From Callaeas wilsoni (Eukaryota; Chordata; Aves; Passeriformes; Callaeidae): 64,000 nucleotides of DNA. The notes below the pieces were generated by a model. That model worked only from the letters and a program-made list of their open reading frames with translations, was not told the origin of the DNA and did no database searches. The translations under genes were made by a program, and so were the position numbers. This document shows positions 51,199-63,623 of the stretch, one piece after another (position 1 is the first letter of the stretch; each line of letters begins with the position of its first letter). The DNA lies in the NCBI GenBank assembly GCA_013398955.1, contig VWPU01010164.1, positions 434,001 through 498,000 on the forward strand, written 5' to 3'.

Positions 51199-51835
51199 CA
51201 TTTGCAGATGACACAAAACCAGGAGGACTGTCTGAGTCACCAGCTACTTTTTATTGCCATTCAGTGACACCACAACAGGGTGGCAAATTTCACAGGGAGG
51301 GTTCTTGTGAAGTTCAAAAAAAGGGAAATGTCAAGTTCTGCACCTAGGGAGGAATAAACTCCATGCACCAGGAAGGACTGTGGGAAGAAGCTCTGCAGAA
51401 AAGGACCTGGCTGAGCTGGTGTACGATCAAGCTGACAATAAGCCGGCAATGTGCTCTTATGGCAAAGCAGCCTCTTGGATTTCATTAGGAAAAGTTGGCA
51501 AGTGATCAAGGGATGTGATCTCTGCCCTGTGCTCAGCCCTGTATCTGGTGAGATACATTTGGAGTGCTGTGTCCAGTGTTGAAGCACAAAAATATTGAAA
51601 GGCTTGAAGCACCTTTGCTATGAGGGAGGCTGAGAAAAAACAGATTATTCTGTCTGGAGAGGAGGCGACTTTCATTACTGAGAGGGGGCATCTCCTTGTT
51701 GTGGGTAAATAGTTGATGGATAGAGTAAAGAATATGAAGCCAGTGGTGCCCAATTCGCAGTACAAGAGACAATGGGTGCAAACTGAAATACAGAAAAACA
51801 CTGGAAAACACAATTTGAGAGATGTTCCCAAGAGT
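51199..51835 (+). mobile_element. CR1 LINE fragment, 3'-truncated
   Basis: It begins at 'tttgcagatgacacaaaacc', which reads FADDTKPGG, the catalytic ADD block of CR1 reverse transcriptase with both aspartates kept. It continues through ORF2 landmarks ('gttctgcacctagggagga', 'gctctgcagaaaaggacctgg'). Next come the 3' UTR phrases 'gaagccagtggtgcccaatt' and 'gagacaatgggtgcaaactg'. The expected last 150-200 bp and octamer tail are missing. A second CR1 in opposite orientation begins 30 bp further on. Confidence 0.92.
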
Positions 51836-51861
51836 CACACCATGTGCTCAAGAGTATTGTT

Positions 51862-52255
51862 CACAGAATCACAGAATGAACTAGGTTGGAAAAGACCTTT
51901 GAGAGCCTCCAGTCCAACCTATGACCTAACACCTCCACATCAACTAAACCATGGCACTGAGTACCACATCCAGTGTTTTTTTAAACACATCCAGGGACAG
52001 TGACTCCACCACCTCCCTGGGCAGATGACTCAGTGCCTAATCACACTTTCAGTGAAGAATTTTTTCCTCATGTCTAACCTAAACTTCCCTTGGTGCAACT
52101 TAAGACTGTGTCCTCTCATTCTGTCAGTTGTTGCCTTGGAGAAGAGACTGACTCCCACCTAGTTACAACCACCTTTCAGGGAGTTGTAGAGAATGATAAG
52201 GTCACCCCTGAGCCTCCTTTTTTCCAGGCTAAACAACCCAAATTCAACAATATTT
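51862..52255 (-). mobile_element. CR1 LINE 3' end with octamer tail
   Basis: It starts at the low coordinate with the antisense tail CACAGAATCACAGAATGA. It runs through 'aggttggaaaagacctttga', 'ctccagtccaacctatgacc', 'gactccaccacctccctggg', 'tgtcctctcattctgtcag' and 'gataaggtcacccctgagcc'. The order is the reverse of a CR1 3' UTR, so the element is on the minus strand, 5'-truncated near 52255. It faces the plus-strand CR1 on its left 3' to 3'. Confidence 0.95.
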
Positions 52256-52439
52256 TAATTAACTTAGCCCCCTTAGGCACCAAATGGTGACTAAAATCAG
52301 GGATTGAGACACATTCTCCAAGAGTAAAGAACAGAGAAAGAATCTTGTCAACTTAAAAGGAACTTTAGATCTAAATCCATTTCAATGAACATCCTGATAA
52401 TTCTACAGTTATTATAAAAGTACACAGATACTATATTAT

Positions 52440-52868
52440 ATGAGGATCAGGGGACTGGAACACTTCACTTATGAGGACATGCTGAGAGAGTTGGGGTTGT
52501 TTAGCCTAGTGAAGAGAAGGCTTCAGGGAGATCTTAGAGTAGCCTTCCAGTACTTAAAAGTGAGCTTAGAGATAACAAGGGACTGTGTATCAGGGAGTGC
52601 AGTGACAGGACAAGAAGTAATGTCTGTAACCTGAAAGAGGGTAGATTTAAATTGGGAGCTAGGCAGAAATTTACTCAGAGGGTGGCACGGCACTGGAACA
52701 AGTTGCCCGCTGGAACGAGATGCCTCATCACTGAAAGCGTTCAAGACTGGATGGGGCCCTGAACAACCTGGTCTAGTGGGTGGCATCCCTGCCTGTGTCA
52801 GCGGCTTCGGAACCAGATGATCTTTAAGGACCCTTCCAACCCAAACTATTCCATGGTTCTATGATTAT
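52440..52868 (+). mobile_element. CR1 LINE 3' end
   Basis: Landmarks in order are 'gttggggttgtttagcctag', 'gccttccagtacttaaaa', 'gtgacaggacaagaagtaatg', 'ggcactggaacaagttgccc', 'gttcaagactggatggggc' and 'ggacccttccaacccaaac'. The tail is CCATGGTTCTATGATT. It repeats a region already present in the fragment at 51199-51835, so it is a separate insertion. Confidence 0.95.
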
Positions 52869-53842
52869 ACTATATTCAGAATATTATCTTCAGGATTATA
52901 TTCAAACAAAATTGCGACCTTAAGAACGAAAGTGATGTTTGAAAGTAAAAACTAGTAAAAACATTTACAAGTTGTAATGAGAGAAATAGGTTGTTTAGGA
53001 CCTGATCTATCTCACTTATTTCCAATTTTTGCTTTAGCTTCAGGTGAATCCCCCCCTAAAAATATCTATTTTTCATGGTGGACTGTAAAGTGACACTCAA
53101 TGACAAGCTCAGATATAGGTTTAGGAGGAATAAACACCAAGAAAAAAATCTATTAAAAAAATGTTCCCTCTTTTTGATATATTCATAATGTATACAGCAC
53201 AGAATTAGAATCCTTAGCGAAACATAGAGTGAGAAGAACACTGTATACAGCAATCATTGCTTAATGTTTCACTTAGGAAAAAAAAACCAGAATCTGGAAA
53301 ACTTCCAAAATTATACATCTGTTCCTTTTAATTTACTGCTCAGAGGAATGGGCACATCAAAAAAACAAGGAAAATGAATACATTTATTACTAATTGATGT
53401 TCTCTCTATCTAAAACATTTAAATGATCCTTTCTGATAGAGAAAACCTCTGGCTACACTTTTAGTGCTAGGAAATATGGTCAAAATACTGCATGCTTGAG
53501 CCAGAAAAACACTGTTATAAATGGAAATTCTCCCAGTGCTTCTGAAGCATTAATTTAGAATTCCAGTGTAGATCCAATGGGGAAAAACAGGATATAATTA
53601 CACAGCAGATAAATTTAAATATGATTTACTCCAATTACCTCATTTTTGGTTGGTTTGGAGTATTGTTTAGTAGTAAAATAAATGAAAAAATGGGTGTGAA
53701 CACTTCATTTGGATCTAAAAAGGCAGAAAGGGAAAAAATATGTTATGTCAAAATAACTTTGTAAATAATATGTTTTGACATAAGTATAACCTCAGAGAGC
53801 AAAAAGCTATATGATGCACCCATAATTACTTAGTGCTTAGTG
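52869..53842. other. Unique AT-rich sequence
   Basis: No gene or repeat was recognised. Confidence 0.4.
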
Positions 53843-53856
53843 CAAAAAAAAAAAAA

Positions 53857-53942
53857 NNNNNNNNNNNNNNNNNNNNNNNNNNNNNNNNNNNNNNNNNNNN
53901 NNNNNNNNNNNNNNNNNNNNNNNNNNNNNNNNNNNNNNNNNN
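53857..53942. other. Assembly gap (86 N)
   Basis: A run of N bounded by A14 on the left (53843-53856) and a purine hexamer repeat on the right. The missing sequence is probably a longer A/G-rich simple repeat. Confidence 0.99.
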
Positions 53943-53984
53943 GGAGAAGGAGAAGGAGAAGGAGAAGGAGAAGGAGAAGGAGAA
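53943..53984. repeat. GGAGAA hexanucleotide array
   Basis: Seven perfect copies directly against the gap. The true length is unknown. The EKEKEK-type frame across it is repeat translation. Confidence 0.95.
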
Positions 53985-56900
53985 TGTGCACGCTGCATTT
54001 ACTGTAGGACTGACTGTGCTGCTAAACATAACCAAAGATATGATTGAAGCTACCAGCGGTGGTGAGGCGAGGTTGGTGCAGTGAGGTTGATAAGGCTGCC
54101 ACCAAGGAAATCAGACTCCTTTTCCTTGGATACAATTTATATTGCTGTTGCTGCTCTATCAAACAATGTAAGATTGTTTTGTTTCAAGAGTTGACCATAT
54201 TCTGGTTGTATTTCCTCATAAAGTCTTGAGGTTCTTTGGAAATACGATGCCATTCATTGCACGATCTGTGTTGGTTAGAAGCTGTGTTTTTCTTTTTTAC
54301 TTCCAGGGAATTAATTAAAAATTATACCATTACCACTCACTCTGACTGTAAAAATTATCAGTCAAGAATTTTTCATTGTTTAGACTGTTTTAAAAAGTAC
54401 TCTTCAGAATAATGCCCAATTTATTTTCATCATTTCAAATCTGGTGTAATATAGGGAGTTTGCTGGGCGTTCTGCTCCCAGCCTTTGAAGCGTCCTTCCA
54501 ATACTTACTTTCCAATAGGATTCAAATTTCTTACCATTCGTTTCTTCTACGGTTCCTTTCTTTTCTTCATCTGCTAGAATCAGTGGTTTTAACTTCTGCA
54601 TTGCTAATCATCATGATTTAATTATTACCTGATGTTGCTATACATGCTTATGTCTAATTCATCTGGGGCATTTCATAGATTGTAAATACTCCTAATTCTT
54701 TTCAACAGATTATTTCTGCTTAATGTAATTTATCTGTAACTATGATAAACAAGTACTTATGAACAGAAAGTTAGCAGGATGACAGGGGCGGGATATGCAG
54801 TGTCTTAAAAGTATCTGATGTGGTTTTCTACCACAGCTCTCATTTTATAGAAAATTAATCATGTGTGGTCTTCACAAAGAGCTACTACTATACCAGACAC
54901 TGAGTCAGTCTCAGCCTGTTTAGTATTCAGTATAAGGTAGTGAGGTTCCAGCCAGGATTAGGGAATTAATTAAACAGCCCATGTTTGACTAAGGTAGCCG
55001 ACTATCAGTCTGAGTAGGAGTGACCCAAATATAATAACCTGTAAGTACCCAATGCATTCAGCCTGAGGGAAGACCAGCAAGGAGAACTGCACTGATATCT
55101 AAAAATCAGGTTTGAAAGACAGAGGAACTGGAGGGAGATAAAAGAGCAAATCTGTGCCTCTTTTGAATACAGAAGTTAAATGCAAGAAAAAAAATTAAAA
55201 TGACCACATTGAAAAGATAGATTGTTCGCAGAGGATGAGGTGTTTAGATTACGAAAAAAACCTAGTAGGCAGAAAGAGAAACTTCTAAAGGAGAGCTCTC
55301 AGCAAAGTGCTGGGAGTCTTAAGGCTATGTAGGTTTTACATTTTAGGGCCACCTGCAGAGCTATGCTGCTGGTTACGCAAAACAAGGGGCTTGTTTCCGG
55401 ACCATTCAGCTGAAGAGGTATCAGGTTTTTCACTGACGACAAGACAGTCTTATATACTGATTTGCAGATTACCCAGTCTTTACAAATATCTGATTGCAGC
55501 CCTGAGTTTAGGTGATGCTTAATAAATGTATTCTTCATCTTGAAGTCTGCCCCATCTTGAGAGGAGGAGGTGAAAGGAGGATGCAGCTAAGATACTGAAA
55601 TAGTTTTCCCAGTAAAGTATAAATGTTACAGGGGTGCACACACCTTTGAGGGAATAAATACCCCAAACATCTTTAAGGAACCTGGGAAGTGAAGAGCATT
55701 TTCTGCCAAACTTCCAGGAACCTGAACAGGAATGAGTGCTGTGCAATGCCAAGTTAGGCTAAAGGATTCTCTGGCATATGCAGACCAATATTTTTTCTGC
55801 ATTTTAAGAGAGTCAATAGGCCTCTTATTGTTCTGGATAAACCTACAGCATCACACTATCGTCTTTTTCTCTCAGACTGAAAATCTTTAGCTGCAGTTGA
55901 GAAGTCATGGCAACATTTCCCATTTGTATCATAAAGAGAGCTATACTGTCATATTATGAAACTTGTTAATTAGAAAAAAAGATTTCACATTGTGTTATGA
56001 AGAGAAGGAAGAAAATTTCCAGCAGTAAACTGTGGTATCATCAATGCACTGCAGTACCCAATGAGTATGGTAGATGCGAGAATGCATCCACTGATTGCCT
56101 GAACTTTTCATGTGATAAAAGTTTGACCTTAGGATACCAAGTTTGAGAAATCAGAGAGGTTAGCACAGTAGAACCTTTCTGAAAATCTTCTATTCATGGA
56201 AAATAAAGAAAATATTCATAACTGCTTATGTATTTTTCTGTTTATTTGCATTTTGTTTGTCTTTTTTAAATTGCATTCTTAGTTTTGAGAAAGTAGATTT
56301 GAGTCATTCTTCAGTAGACACATGGTTGTTGTATGACATGTGACAATAACTACATAACTGTAAATACAGTGTGAGAAGAACTTTTAAGATGCATATCACT
56401 TCTGATAGAGAGGATGAAATACCACTAATATTGTATCAGGAAAATAAAGGTATTGGCAAATGACTTATACAACTGTTGAGAAATAGTGCAGGATTTTAAA
56501 GAAAAGCAGACCTTAAAGCCTTTTCAGAACCTTTACTTGGTCCTTATCCATAAAAAAAATCAAACACTTCAGTAAAACTCAGCAGCAAATTAAATGTTTT
56601 TCTAGGGGAAAGAAAGTGAAGTAATGAAGTTATTTAATTAAATAAAAGGTTGTTGTAACTACAAATGGACATGTTTTTTCAATCATGGACATGTTCTATT
56701 TAAACAATATCAGACATCTGATAGAAAAATCATGAAAAGTAGGAGCACGTTTCAAAATGGTCTTTCCACTTGCTGTGAGCACCAGTCTTTAAATGCTGGG
56801 AATACAAACTGTGGCTGAATTATGATATGAAACGAAATGAATTTTGTAGGATCAGCTGCATCTCAGAAAATAGTGCATGACTCAAATCTTTATGGCTTAA

Positions 56901-58622
56901 TTCAACAAAACTGACAGGCCCTGTTCACAAAGTCCTAAGCACGAAGCTCTCTTCAGTAAAGGTTTTTTATTGGACATCAGGGTTGGAGAAAATGATAAAA
57001 ATACAACTAGACTTTTGACCTTTTTCAACTCAAACACATTCGCCTTTCTGTAAAATGATTGTGCCTGCTGTGTGACTTAGAAATATCAGGATGTCATTTT
57101 GCCATGTAGAATAACTGAAGGCTCCTATGCCCTGTGCTAGTGGACACCAAGTGCTTACTGCTACTGACACAGAAAGTTAACGATTACACGGGACTGTGAG
57201 TCCCCCTTATACTGTGACCCACAGAACTACAGTCCTTTGTCTTTAGACGTGATTTCCTTGCCTTCATTGTTTTATCCATATATCTCTCGAGTCCAGACAC
57301 CTTCAAACACAAAGTAAAAAGGCAGAATAACTAAACTGAGCTCTAGTTGATAATCAATTGACCAGATTTATGTTCTGAAATGTTAGAGTAGGTGAATTTT
57401 CAGGTGCACTCAAGACACAGTGCTTTCTGCACACACATGAACCACTGAAAATGGCTCCAGAACTACTTCAATTAAGAAAGCTACATGATAATTAATAGAG
57501 TACATTAAATGAGATTTGAACTGTGCTGTGTCCCTAAGCCTCGCAAACATGCTATGCCAGATGAGCTCATGGTGCAGCTGTGGCAGCTCATGCTGGCAGA
57601 CATGCTTTTATGGGTTGCCAGTGCATTCCCTTACCTAAAGTGCAGATGGAACAAAGACTTTCAATTTAAAGAAAAACTAGACATTTTAAAAAACTCCTGA
57701 TCTCTTTAAGAGAAGGAACCTCAGGAGAAACAGTTTATTTCAGAAGCACCAGGAGGATTGTTTCCCTAGAGCTTGTTTCTAGAAGCTGTTGACAAGCTCA
57801 GGGGAGCAATTACTTCCGACAGATATGTCAGTGTTTGTGACACAAGAAAACTTCTGCAGAAGAAAGCATAGGTGTAGCAATCAGAGGCTGCAGTGAAGGC
57901 TTTTGATAAAGTTCGTTCTTTTCATGGTTTGTGCTCAAGACTCCCATGTTCGGACAGATATTTAAATAATTGTAGGCAGTCAGACACATATTATTACCTA
58001 GGGAAACATAGACTAACAAAAAAGAAGTACAGCACAGTCACTTTATCTCTTGACACTGTAGTGCTACGTTTATGAAGGTATATTTGACCTCAGAAACCAG
58101 AAATTTTATTTTAATAAGACTACCATTAACCTTGAGAAAGTCAATGAAAATATGCCCATCTATCTCAATAGTGTTAAATTCAGATTGGAGAAGATTAATG
58201 AACAGCAGAAAAACAAGAAAGCACATAAACATTTATGTCAAATATTATAAAAAATTGGTTTTAAAGAGTGGAAGAACATGTTTACGATTACTCTCAGACC
58301 CTGGTTTATTTTCTTCAAAAATTAGTCAAGACCTATACTCTTCCCATGGGGCATGTTGACACTATAGATTTTCACTTGTGTATCTCCCTCACAGAACAGT
58401 TTAAACTGTGCTCTGAATTACATCAGTATATCACCTGTCCTTTTTTACTTCTTTGGTGTTCAGTTAAAGGGAGAATTTAATTCAATGTCTACGTGAGGGT
58501 GTCCAGTCCAACTCATATATTCAAAAAACTTCCATGTTCAAATGAAAAAATTTCTGTCCTGTGAAGTTTTTGTGGTTTGGTTGGCAAAGCCAGGGCTAAT
58601 CTGACCTAGTGTTGGTGGCAGC
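53985..58622. other. Unique sequence
   Basis: No gene was recognised. A less AT-rich block at 55270-55740 has AATAAA at about 55522 followed by a GC-richer tail. It could be a transcript end or an LTR scrap, but no second landmark supports either. A 63-codon frame at 57509-57700 lies over short repeats of 'gctcatg'. Confidence 0.4.
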
Positions 58623-59128
58623 TGTGGCAGGTTGACCTTGACAGGCTGCCAGATCCCCTCTCAGTTGTTCTCTCATTACACCTTCTCAACAGGTCAAGGA
58701 GAGAAGTTAAGGTAGACAAACACATGACTTGCTATAAATGTGATTTAATAAAAGAAAAAGCTGTGTATGAAAACCAAATATGAAAAGGAATTTTTCCACT
58801 AATTCCTATTGGCAAGCAGGTGTGCAGACACTTCCTAGGGAGCAGGGCCTCAGTATTTGTAATGACTGCTTTGGAACACAAATGTCATAACATCATGTAA
58901 TATGGTCTGCAACGTCCTCTCGATCAGTTTGGATCAGTGTCCCCTCCCAGTCTCACACCCACTTCCAGCCAGCTGGCCTTTGGGTATGGAGAAGCAGCCT
59001 TGATGCTCAGAAAGCAGGAAAACATGATTTCTTATCAATACAGGTCTAGCAAATGCACAAATATAAAGCATGGCACAGTATGCGCTACTGTGAGGATATT
59101 TAACTCCACAGCAGACAGACTCAGTGCA
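58623..59128 (-). mobile_element. Diverged near-complete LTR, family C
   Basis: Read on the plus strand it is the antisense of the avian LTR whose sense copy starts at 63624. Shared landmarks in order include 'ggcaagcaggtgtgcagaca', 'gggagcagggcctcag', 'aatatggtctgcaa', 'gtgtcccctcccag' and 'gctactgtgaggatatttaa'. The ends TGTGGCAGG and AGTGCA fit TG...CA. An ATTAAA-type poly(A) signal on the minus strand lies at 58744-58749. The copy is much more diverged than the one at 63624. I found no clean target duplication. Confidence 0.78.
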
Positions 59129-61178
59129 GGAGTTTATCTTTGAATTGGCAGCTGGGCTAAATTACCTCCAGGGGTCAATATTTCCATAATTCTAGCATTC
59201 CTTCCTTACATCCCAAACTCTTGTGCTATATGCAATGAAACTGTATCTAGTGATTGACTTTTACCCTTTTATTATTGCATGAAGGTCATAAAATTGCTAA
59301 ATATGCTCCTCATGACATCAAAAATCTCTTATTCGTTGTTTCATTTACAGACTTGTGCAACTGCAAAGACTATAAGCTGATATAATGAACATAAACTACA
59401 CCATAATAATTGTGAGTCACCTTCAAATATCACAACCCATTTGACAGTATCCAGGTCAGCAGACAATTTTAACCAAAAGATACTCATACATTGACTACTA
59501 TCTTGCTTTGTAACCTGACAATACTTTGGCCTAAATTTCTGTCTCTATTTCTTCTACATGCCTTGGGGGACACTATCTCAGTTTTATCTTTGCAGAGGAA
59601 ATGAGAAAACTATCTTTATTTGTCTTATGGCTCATGGAATTAAAAAAATAGAAGAAAAGAAAAAGAAAAAAACCTACTCATCCCCTGACTTGCAAGAAAA
59701 TCTTTCCTTTTAGTTTAAGACAAATAGGCTTTTAGGAAGCGCAACACCATAATGCTCATGAAGGAAAAAATAAATCTGAAAGACTTCTGAAGCTTTTTAA
59801 GTCATTACCGCCACATTGTCATCACCTTTTCATTTTCTATTCAAGTCACTTCTTAGTTGGTGAAAAGCTAGAAATTGCATGACCCATTTCCTATACAGCT
59901 GGAAAACCCAGTTAGTGTTTTCTTTCTACAGATTCATTTCACTGAAGCTGTCTGAATTCTTCTAGAGAATAAAAGTCACTGCAGTTAGATTTGCATCTAG
60001 GAAACCGAGGAGATAAAAGGTCATTTGTGACAGAAATCCAAACACATGTTTACTGACAGCAAAATAACTCTTAAAAGTATTAGGTAAAAGCGTCACATTA
60101 AGTTTTGCAAAATTAAGTGTTTCAGTCATTTCCTAAAAAGTGCTTTCCAAAATTAGGTATGGTGTTTTTTGCAACTCTGTAAATGTTTGTTTTCCCCTTT
60201 TTTCCTGTTTTCTCAAATAATTCCTAGGACAGGGGCCTAGCAGAAGCTTTCCATTGATATGTCCCTGCAGGGGAACAGACTCCTCAACTCCTTTCAATAG
60301 TGTAAGAGCCTCCTGAGGTATCGTGCTGCTGTATGTACTCATGATGTAGGAAGCCAAGGATGAAGAGAGCTGTTTTCAACTTATTTTCAGCTGTAATCTG
60401 ATCTGTGAGGCAGAGATGGCCTGCTTGCTTGTTTCAATTCTAAACTTCATTGTGAGAAAACTGTAGGGTTTTACCTGCTCTTCTACAGCACTGGAGAATG
60501 AGTGTTAATGTGTGGAAGATACAAAAAGGAAATAGATAGTTATTTCTTTTCCCTGCAAAGAAGAAAAGGTCAAGGACCCTTTGAGAGGGCCTTGATAGCA
60601 GAAATTGAATTTCACCTTATCAAGTTCATTTACTTTGGTACTTTGGTTTCTTAAATAAACTCGTAATTTTTTTTTTAACCAAATAACTAATATCAATTTT
60701 AGCCAAATTTAACAGTTACAGACCTCACAAAAGTGTTACTTAAATGAAATTTAGGTAAAGGAGAGTGTGTTAACAAATAAAGAAAAGCAACTTAGTATTA
60801 AACATCAATTTCATAATTAAGGTGTGAATTTACAAGTAACAGTTTGGCTGACAGTTGGTCATGCATGTATGTGTTTATCTTTGAGAGATTCTTTCCTTTT
60901 GCATCTAGATTTTTTTTGCACATGTGGATGGTTGTTTTCTTTGTTTAAGTCACCGTTATTATGAAACTCTTTCTCTTCTTAATCAGGGAAAAAATCTTGA
61001 CTTTTGATTAAAAAAAGTACTAAATAGAAAGGAAACGCTATTTAGTGAACTACAAAAACTTCTCCCAGAAAAAAAGAAAGGCTGGAATTTAGTTCTGGGC
61101 AACAAAATTGTCTGCAATAGAAGTGTCTACAAGTATTCTTACTCTCTCTTTGAAGAGCTAGTCATGACAATTAGTCAG
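59129..61178. other. Unique AT-rich sequence
   Basis: Nothing was recognised. A minus-strand frame at 60133-60357 (74 codons) has a protein-like composition but no splice signals or known domain. Confidence 0.4.
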
Positions 61179-61824
61179 TGTGCCAGCTTGGACACAAATT
61201 TAGGAGGAAACAACCCAAAAAGGGCATCTCTCTCTCCTGCCTGCCAGGCAAGGAAGTCCCAGCAGTCCCTCCCCCTAGAGTTTTGGGAAGTAATTTCTTT
61301 ATGAAAGTGGAAAAAACCTGTTTATTTAACAAACAGAGTCCTCCGCAGGCACTGGGCAGTAAAGGATATTGAAATCCCCCTCCCGTCCGAAGCCTGGAGG
61401 TTGGTGGATTTTATATAGTCCCCTCTGTCTGTAGAACTTAGCTACTCCTGCAGTCCTAAGCCAGGCAGGGTCCAGCTGGAGAGTCCCACCGAGCGTCCTG
61501 GAGATGATAGCTGGTCTTGGATGAAGAAGCAAGCCGAAAGCAGTCCAAAAAGGAACAGAAGCCACTGAGGCAGATCACAGTGCTTTTCTGCTGAAAGTCG
61601 AAAAGCTAGAGAAGAAAACTCTTTCCTCTCCCCTCCTAACTGTCAAAAACTGGCAGCCTGGAGAAGAAAAAAGCATGTAAACTTCTAACTGCAAGGTCAA
61701 GCAAGTGGCTTTGAAGAGTTCCCCCGGCTTCTCGCTCTCTTTGCAGTTTAAAGGTACAAACTGCATTCTACAGACCAAGCAGGTGATGAGGAATACAGTA
61801 TCATCATAGAATTACCCTAGGACC
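61179..61824 (-). mobile_element. 3' LTR of a minus-strand provirus, family B (ERVL-like)
   Basis: Collinear over its whole length with the solo LTR at 46331-46990. It starts at TGTGCCAGCTTGG on the plus strand. The AATAAA signal is kept on the minus strand (61321-61326), and the U3 end reads 'gaattaccctaggacc', where the terminal CA has decayed. Unlike the solo copy it is joined on its U3 side to retroviral internal sequence with a polypurine tract, so it is a 3' LTR. The CT microsatellite is much shorter than in the other copy. Confidence 0.88.
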
Positions 61825-62190
61825 TTCCACTTCTTATTCCATATCACCTGCTTGATGCCTAAACTAGTATATTCTAACTCTAAACACACTCACATATTTA
61901 TACATATATACATATATGCGAATAGCGGCAGTGACATTCAGGGAGCGATGGTATATAGGTATTCCAACATTACACACGGTTATCACCCAAAATCAAATCT
62001 CCCTGGGGTACACAACGTGTCACTCCATCCTGCTGCATTACCCACCTGATCTGTAGCCTGGCCCTGTAAAAGTTATAAGCCAAGCACAAACTCGCCCCGG
62101 TCCATGGATAGGGAAACAGGCCCAGGGGCCAGAAATATGGTGTTAAATCAAGCAGCATGGTGATTACTGACTGCTGTACCCCAATACAAA
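61825..62190 (-). mobile_element. 3' end of ERVL-like internal region with polypurine tract
   Basis: On the minus strand this runs into the LTR through a polypurine tract (plus-strand complement 61823-61840) directly next to the U3 end. Upstream lies sequence I associate with the 3' end of avian ERVL-type elements. It contains a broken frame (62 codons at 61970-62158) that I cannot assign to gag, pol or env. No further internal sequence or 5' LTR is found to 63.6 kb, so the provirus is severely 5'-truncated. The right edge is approximate. Confidence 0.7.
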
Positions 62191-62531
62191 ATACTTAGAA
62201 TGAAAATGTAATTATTACTGGTTTTCTTCAGTTTCTCAAGTCGCACATTGGGGGCCATTATGAGCCTTGCTTATTATTGAAATAGTTGAATGTTTCTCTT
62301 CCGTGTAGCTTGACATGACCTTGTTTTGTGGAAAAGTTGGTGAACAGGCTTTTAACATGCAGCTTTTTCCTTACCTGTACACTTTAAGCCACTACTCTAT
62401 TCCTTATTAGCATCATAGCTGAGCAAATGCATGGGCCCTGAATACTTGGCGCATTTCAGAAGTACCATTATGAAGAGGACTAGTAGGTGTTTTTCACCTG
62501 TTTTCTAGAGTCAGATTTCTGGAATTGGTTC

Positions 62532-62569
<38 letters not shown>

Positions 62570-63623
62570 CTGAGAATAAAATGCTCTCAATGTGATGTGA
62601 TACTTGTGACTAGATAATTCAATGATTGACACTATAAGTCAAGATGGTCTCTATAGTAAATTTAAACATATTATAGACCCATCAGAATGTAAAATGCTCA
62701 GTTATATTTGTAAGTACCTAATTCCTTCAGGATTCACTCCAAATAATCAAGTTCTGTGATAGTTATTGCCTGCCAGATTTTTAATTTTGTTTCCTTAATT
62801 CTACTTCAGAGAGCAAGACAGCTCATTCAGAGTAGTTTTTGTATGTAGAGACTTTTTTAAAATATTAAGTCAATCTTCATCTCCAGTAGGTTACATCAAG
62901 TTCTTTGTCATCCCTGCTATTTTAAATAACAGCTCCATTCAGACTCCTACTTAAACATGGCTCTGAACAGAGACTTTCCATGGACTGCAAGAATTTAGAA
63001 GTATACTGCCTGTGCCTTCATTTTCCTCATCCTCTTCAAGTTTACATGCTTTCTGTTGCAAACTGGGATGGAAAACAGGCATATAGATTACTAAAACCCA
63101 CTATTTTGTTGTTTGTCTTTCCATTGCTCTCATGCCTCTTAAGGCTTGTTTACACAATGAAATGGAACTGAGGAGTCTAACATACTACTGAAAAAACTAG
63201 CAATCTCCCTGGTTCTGTCCTCCTGGTACTGAGATCTCCTTATGACTCTGCAACTGAACTAATTAATGCTCCAGGCTGCCTGGTATGACTCTGCTGCTTC
63301 CAGTCTGGTTGAGCTACACATGACATCAACATAGCTTTGTGCTCTGGCAGCTTATGCCCTACACCACCTGTGGTAGACCTTGATGTACAAAACACCTTCT
63401 TCCTGCTAAGTTTACCCACTGTTATACTCCCCAGGTGAAAGTAGAGGATCTCCAGACCTCAGCCCAAGTGGATGCCCAAGTGGATTGCCCTCATGTTGCT
63501 CACACATGCTCCATAATTAATTAACTTGACAAATAATGCCCATAGGTATCCACACTCTCAGTTCTCTAGGCACTGAATATTGCCCTTCTTTTTGACAGAT
63601 AGAAAGGAAAATAAGTTGGACTC
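62191..63623. other. Unique sequence with a long T tract
   Basis: No gene was recognised. It contains the T33 tract at 62535-62567. Confidence 0.4.
62535..62567. repeat. T33 homopolymer tract
   Basis: Thirty-three consecutive Ts, the longest homopolymer in the window. No LINE or processed-gene body is attached on either side. Confidence 0.95.

Noticed and set aside
51261..51838. Minus-strand ORFs of 101 to 124 codons
   Set aside because: Antisense to a CR1 fragment.
55270..55740. Possible LTR or gene 3' end with AATAAA
   Set aside because: Only the hexamer and a composition shift support it; there are no TG/CA ends, target duplication or coding exon.
58485..58530. 'gtgtccagtccaactcat' as a CR1 3' end
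   Set aside because: A single short phrase without tail or further collinear landmarks.
60133..60380. Protein-like minus-strand frame of about 80 codons
   Set aside because: No acceptor or donor of good quality and no known motif; its length is within chance.
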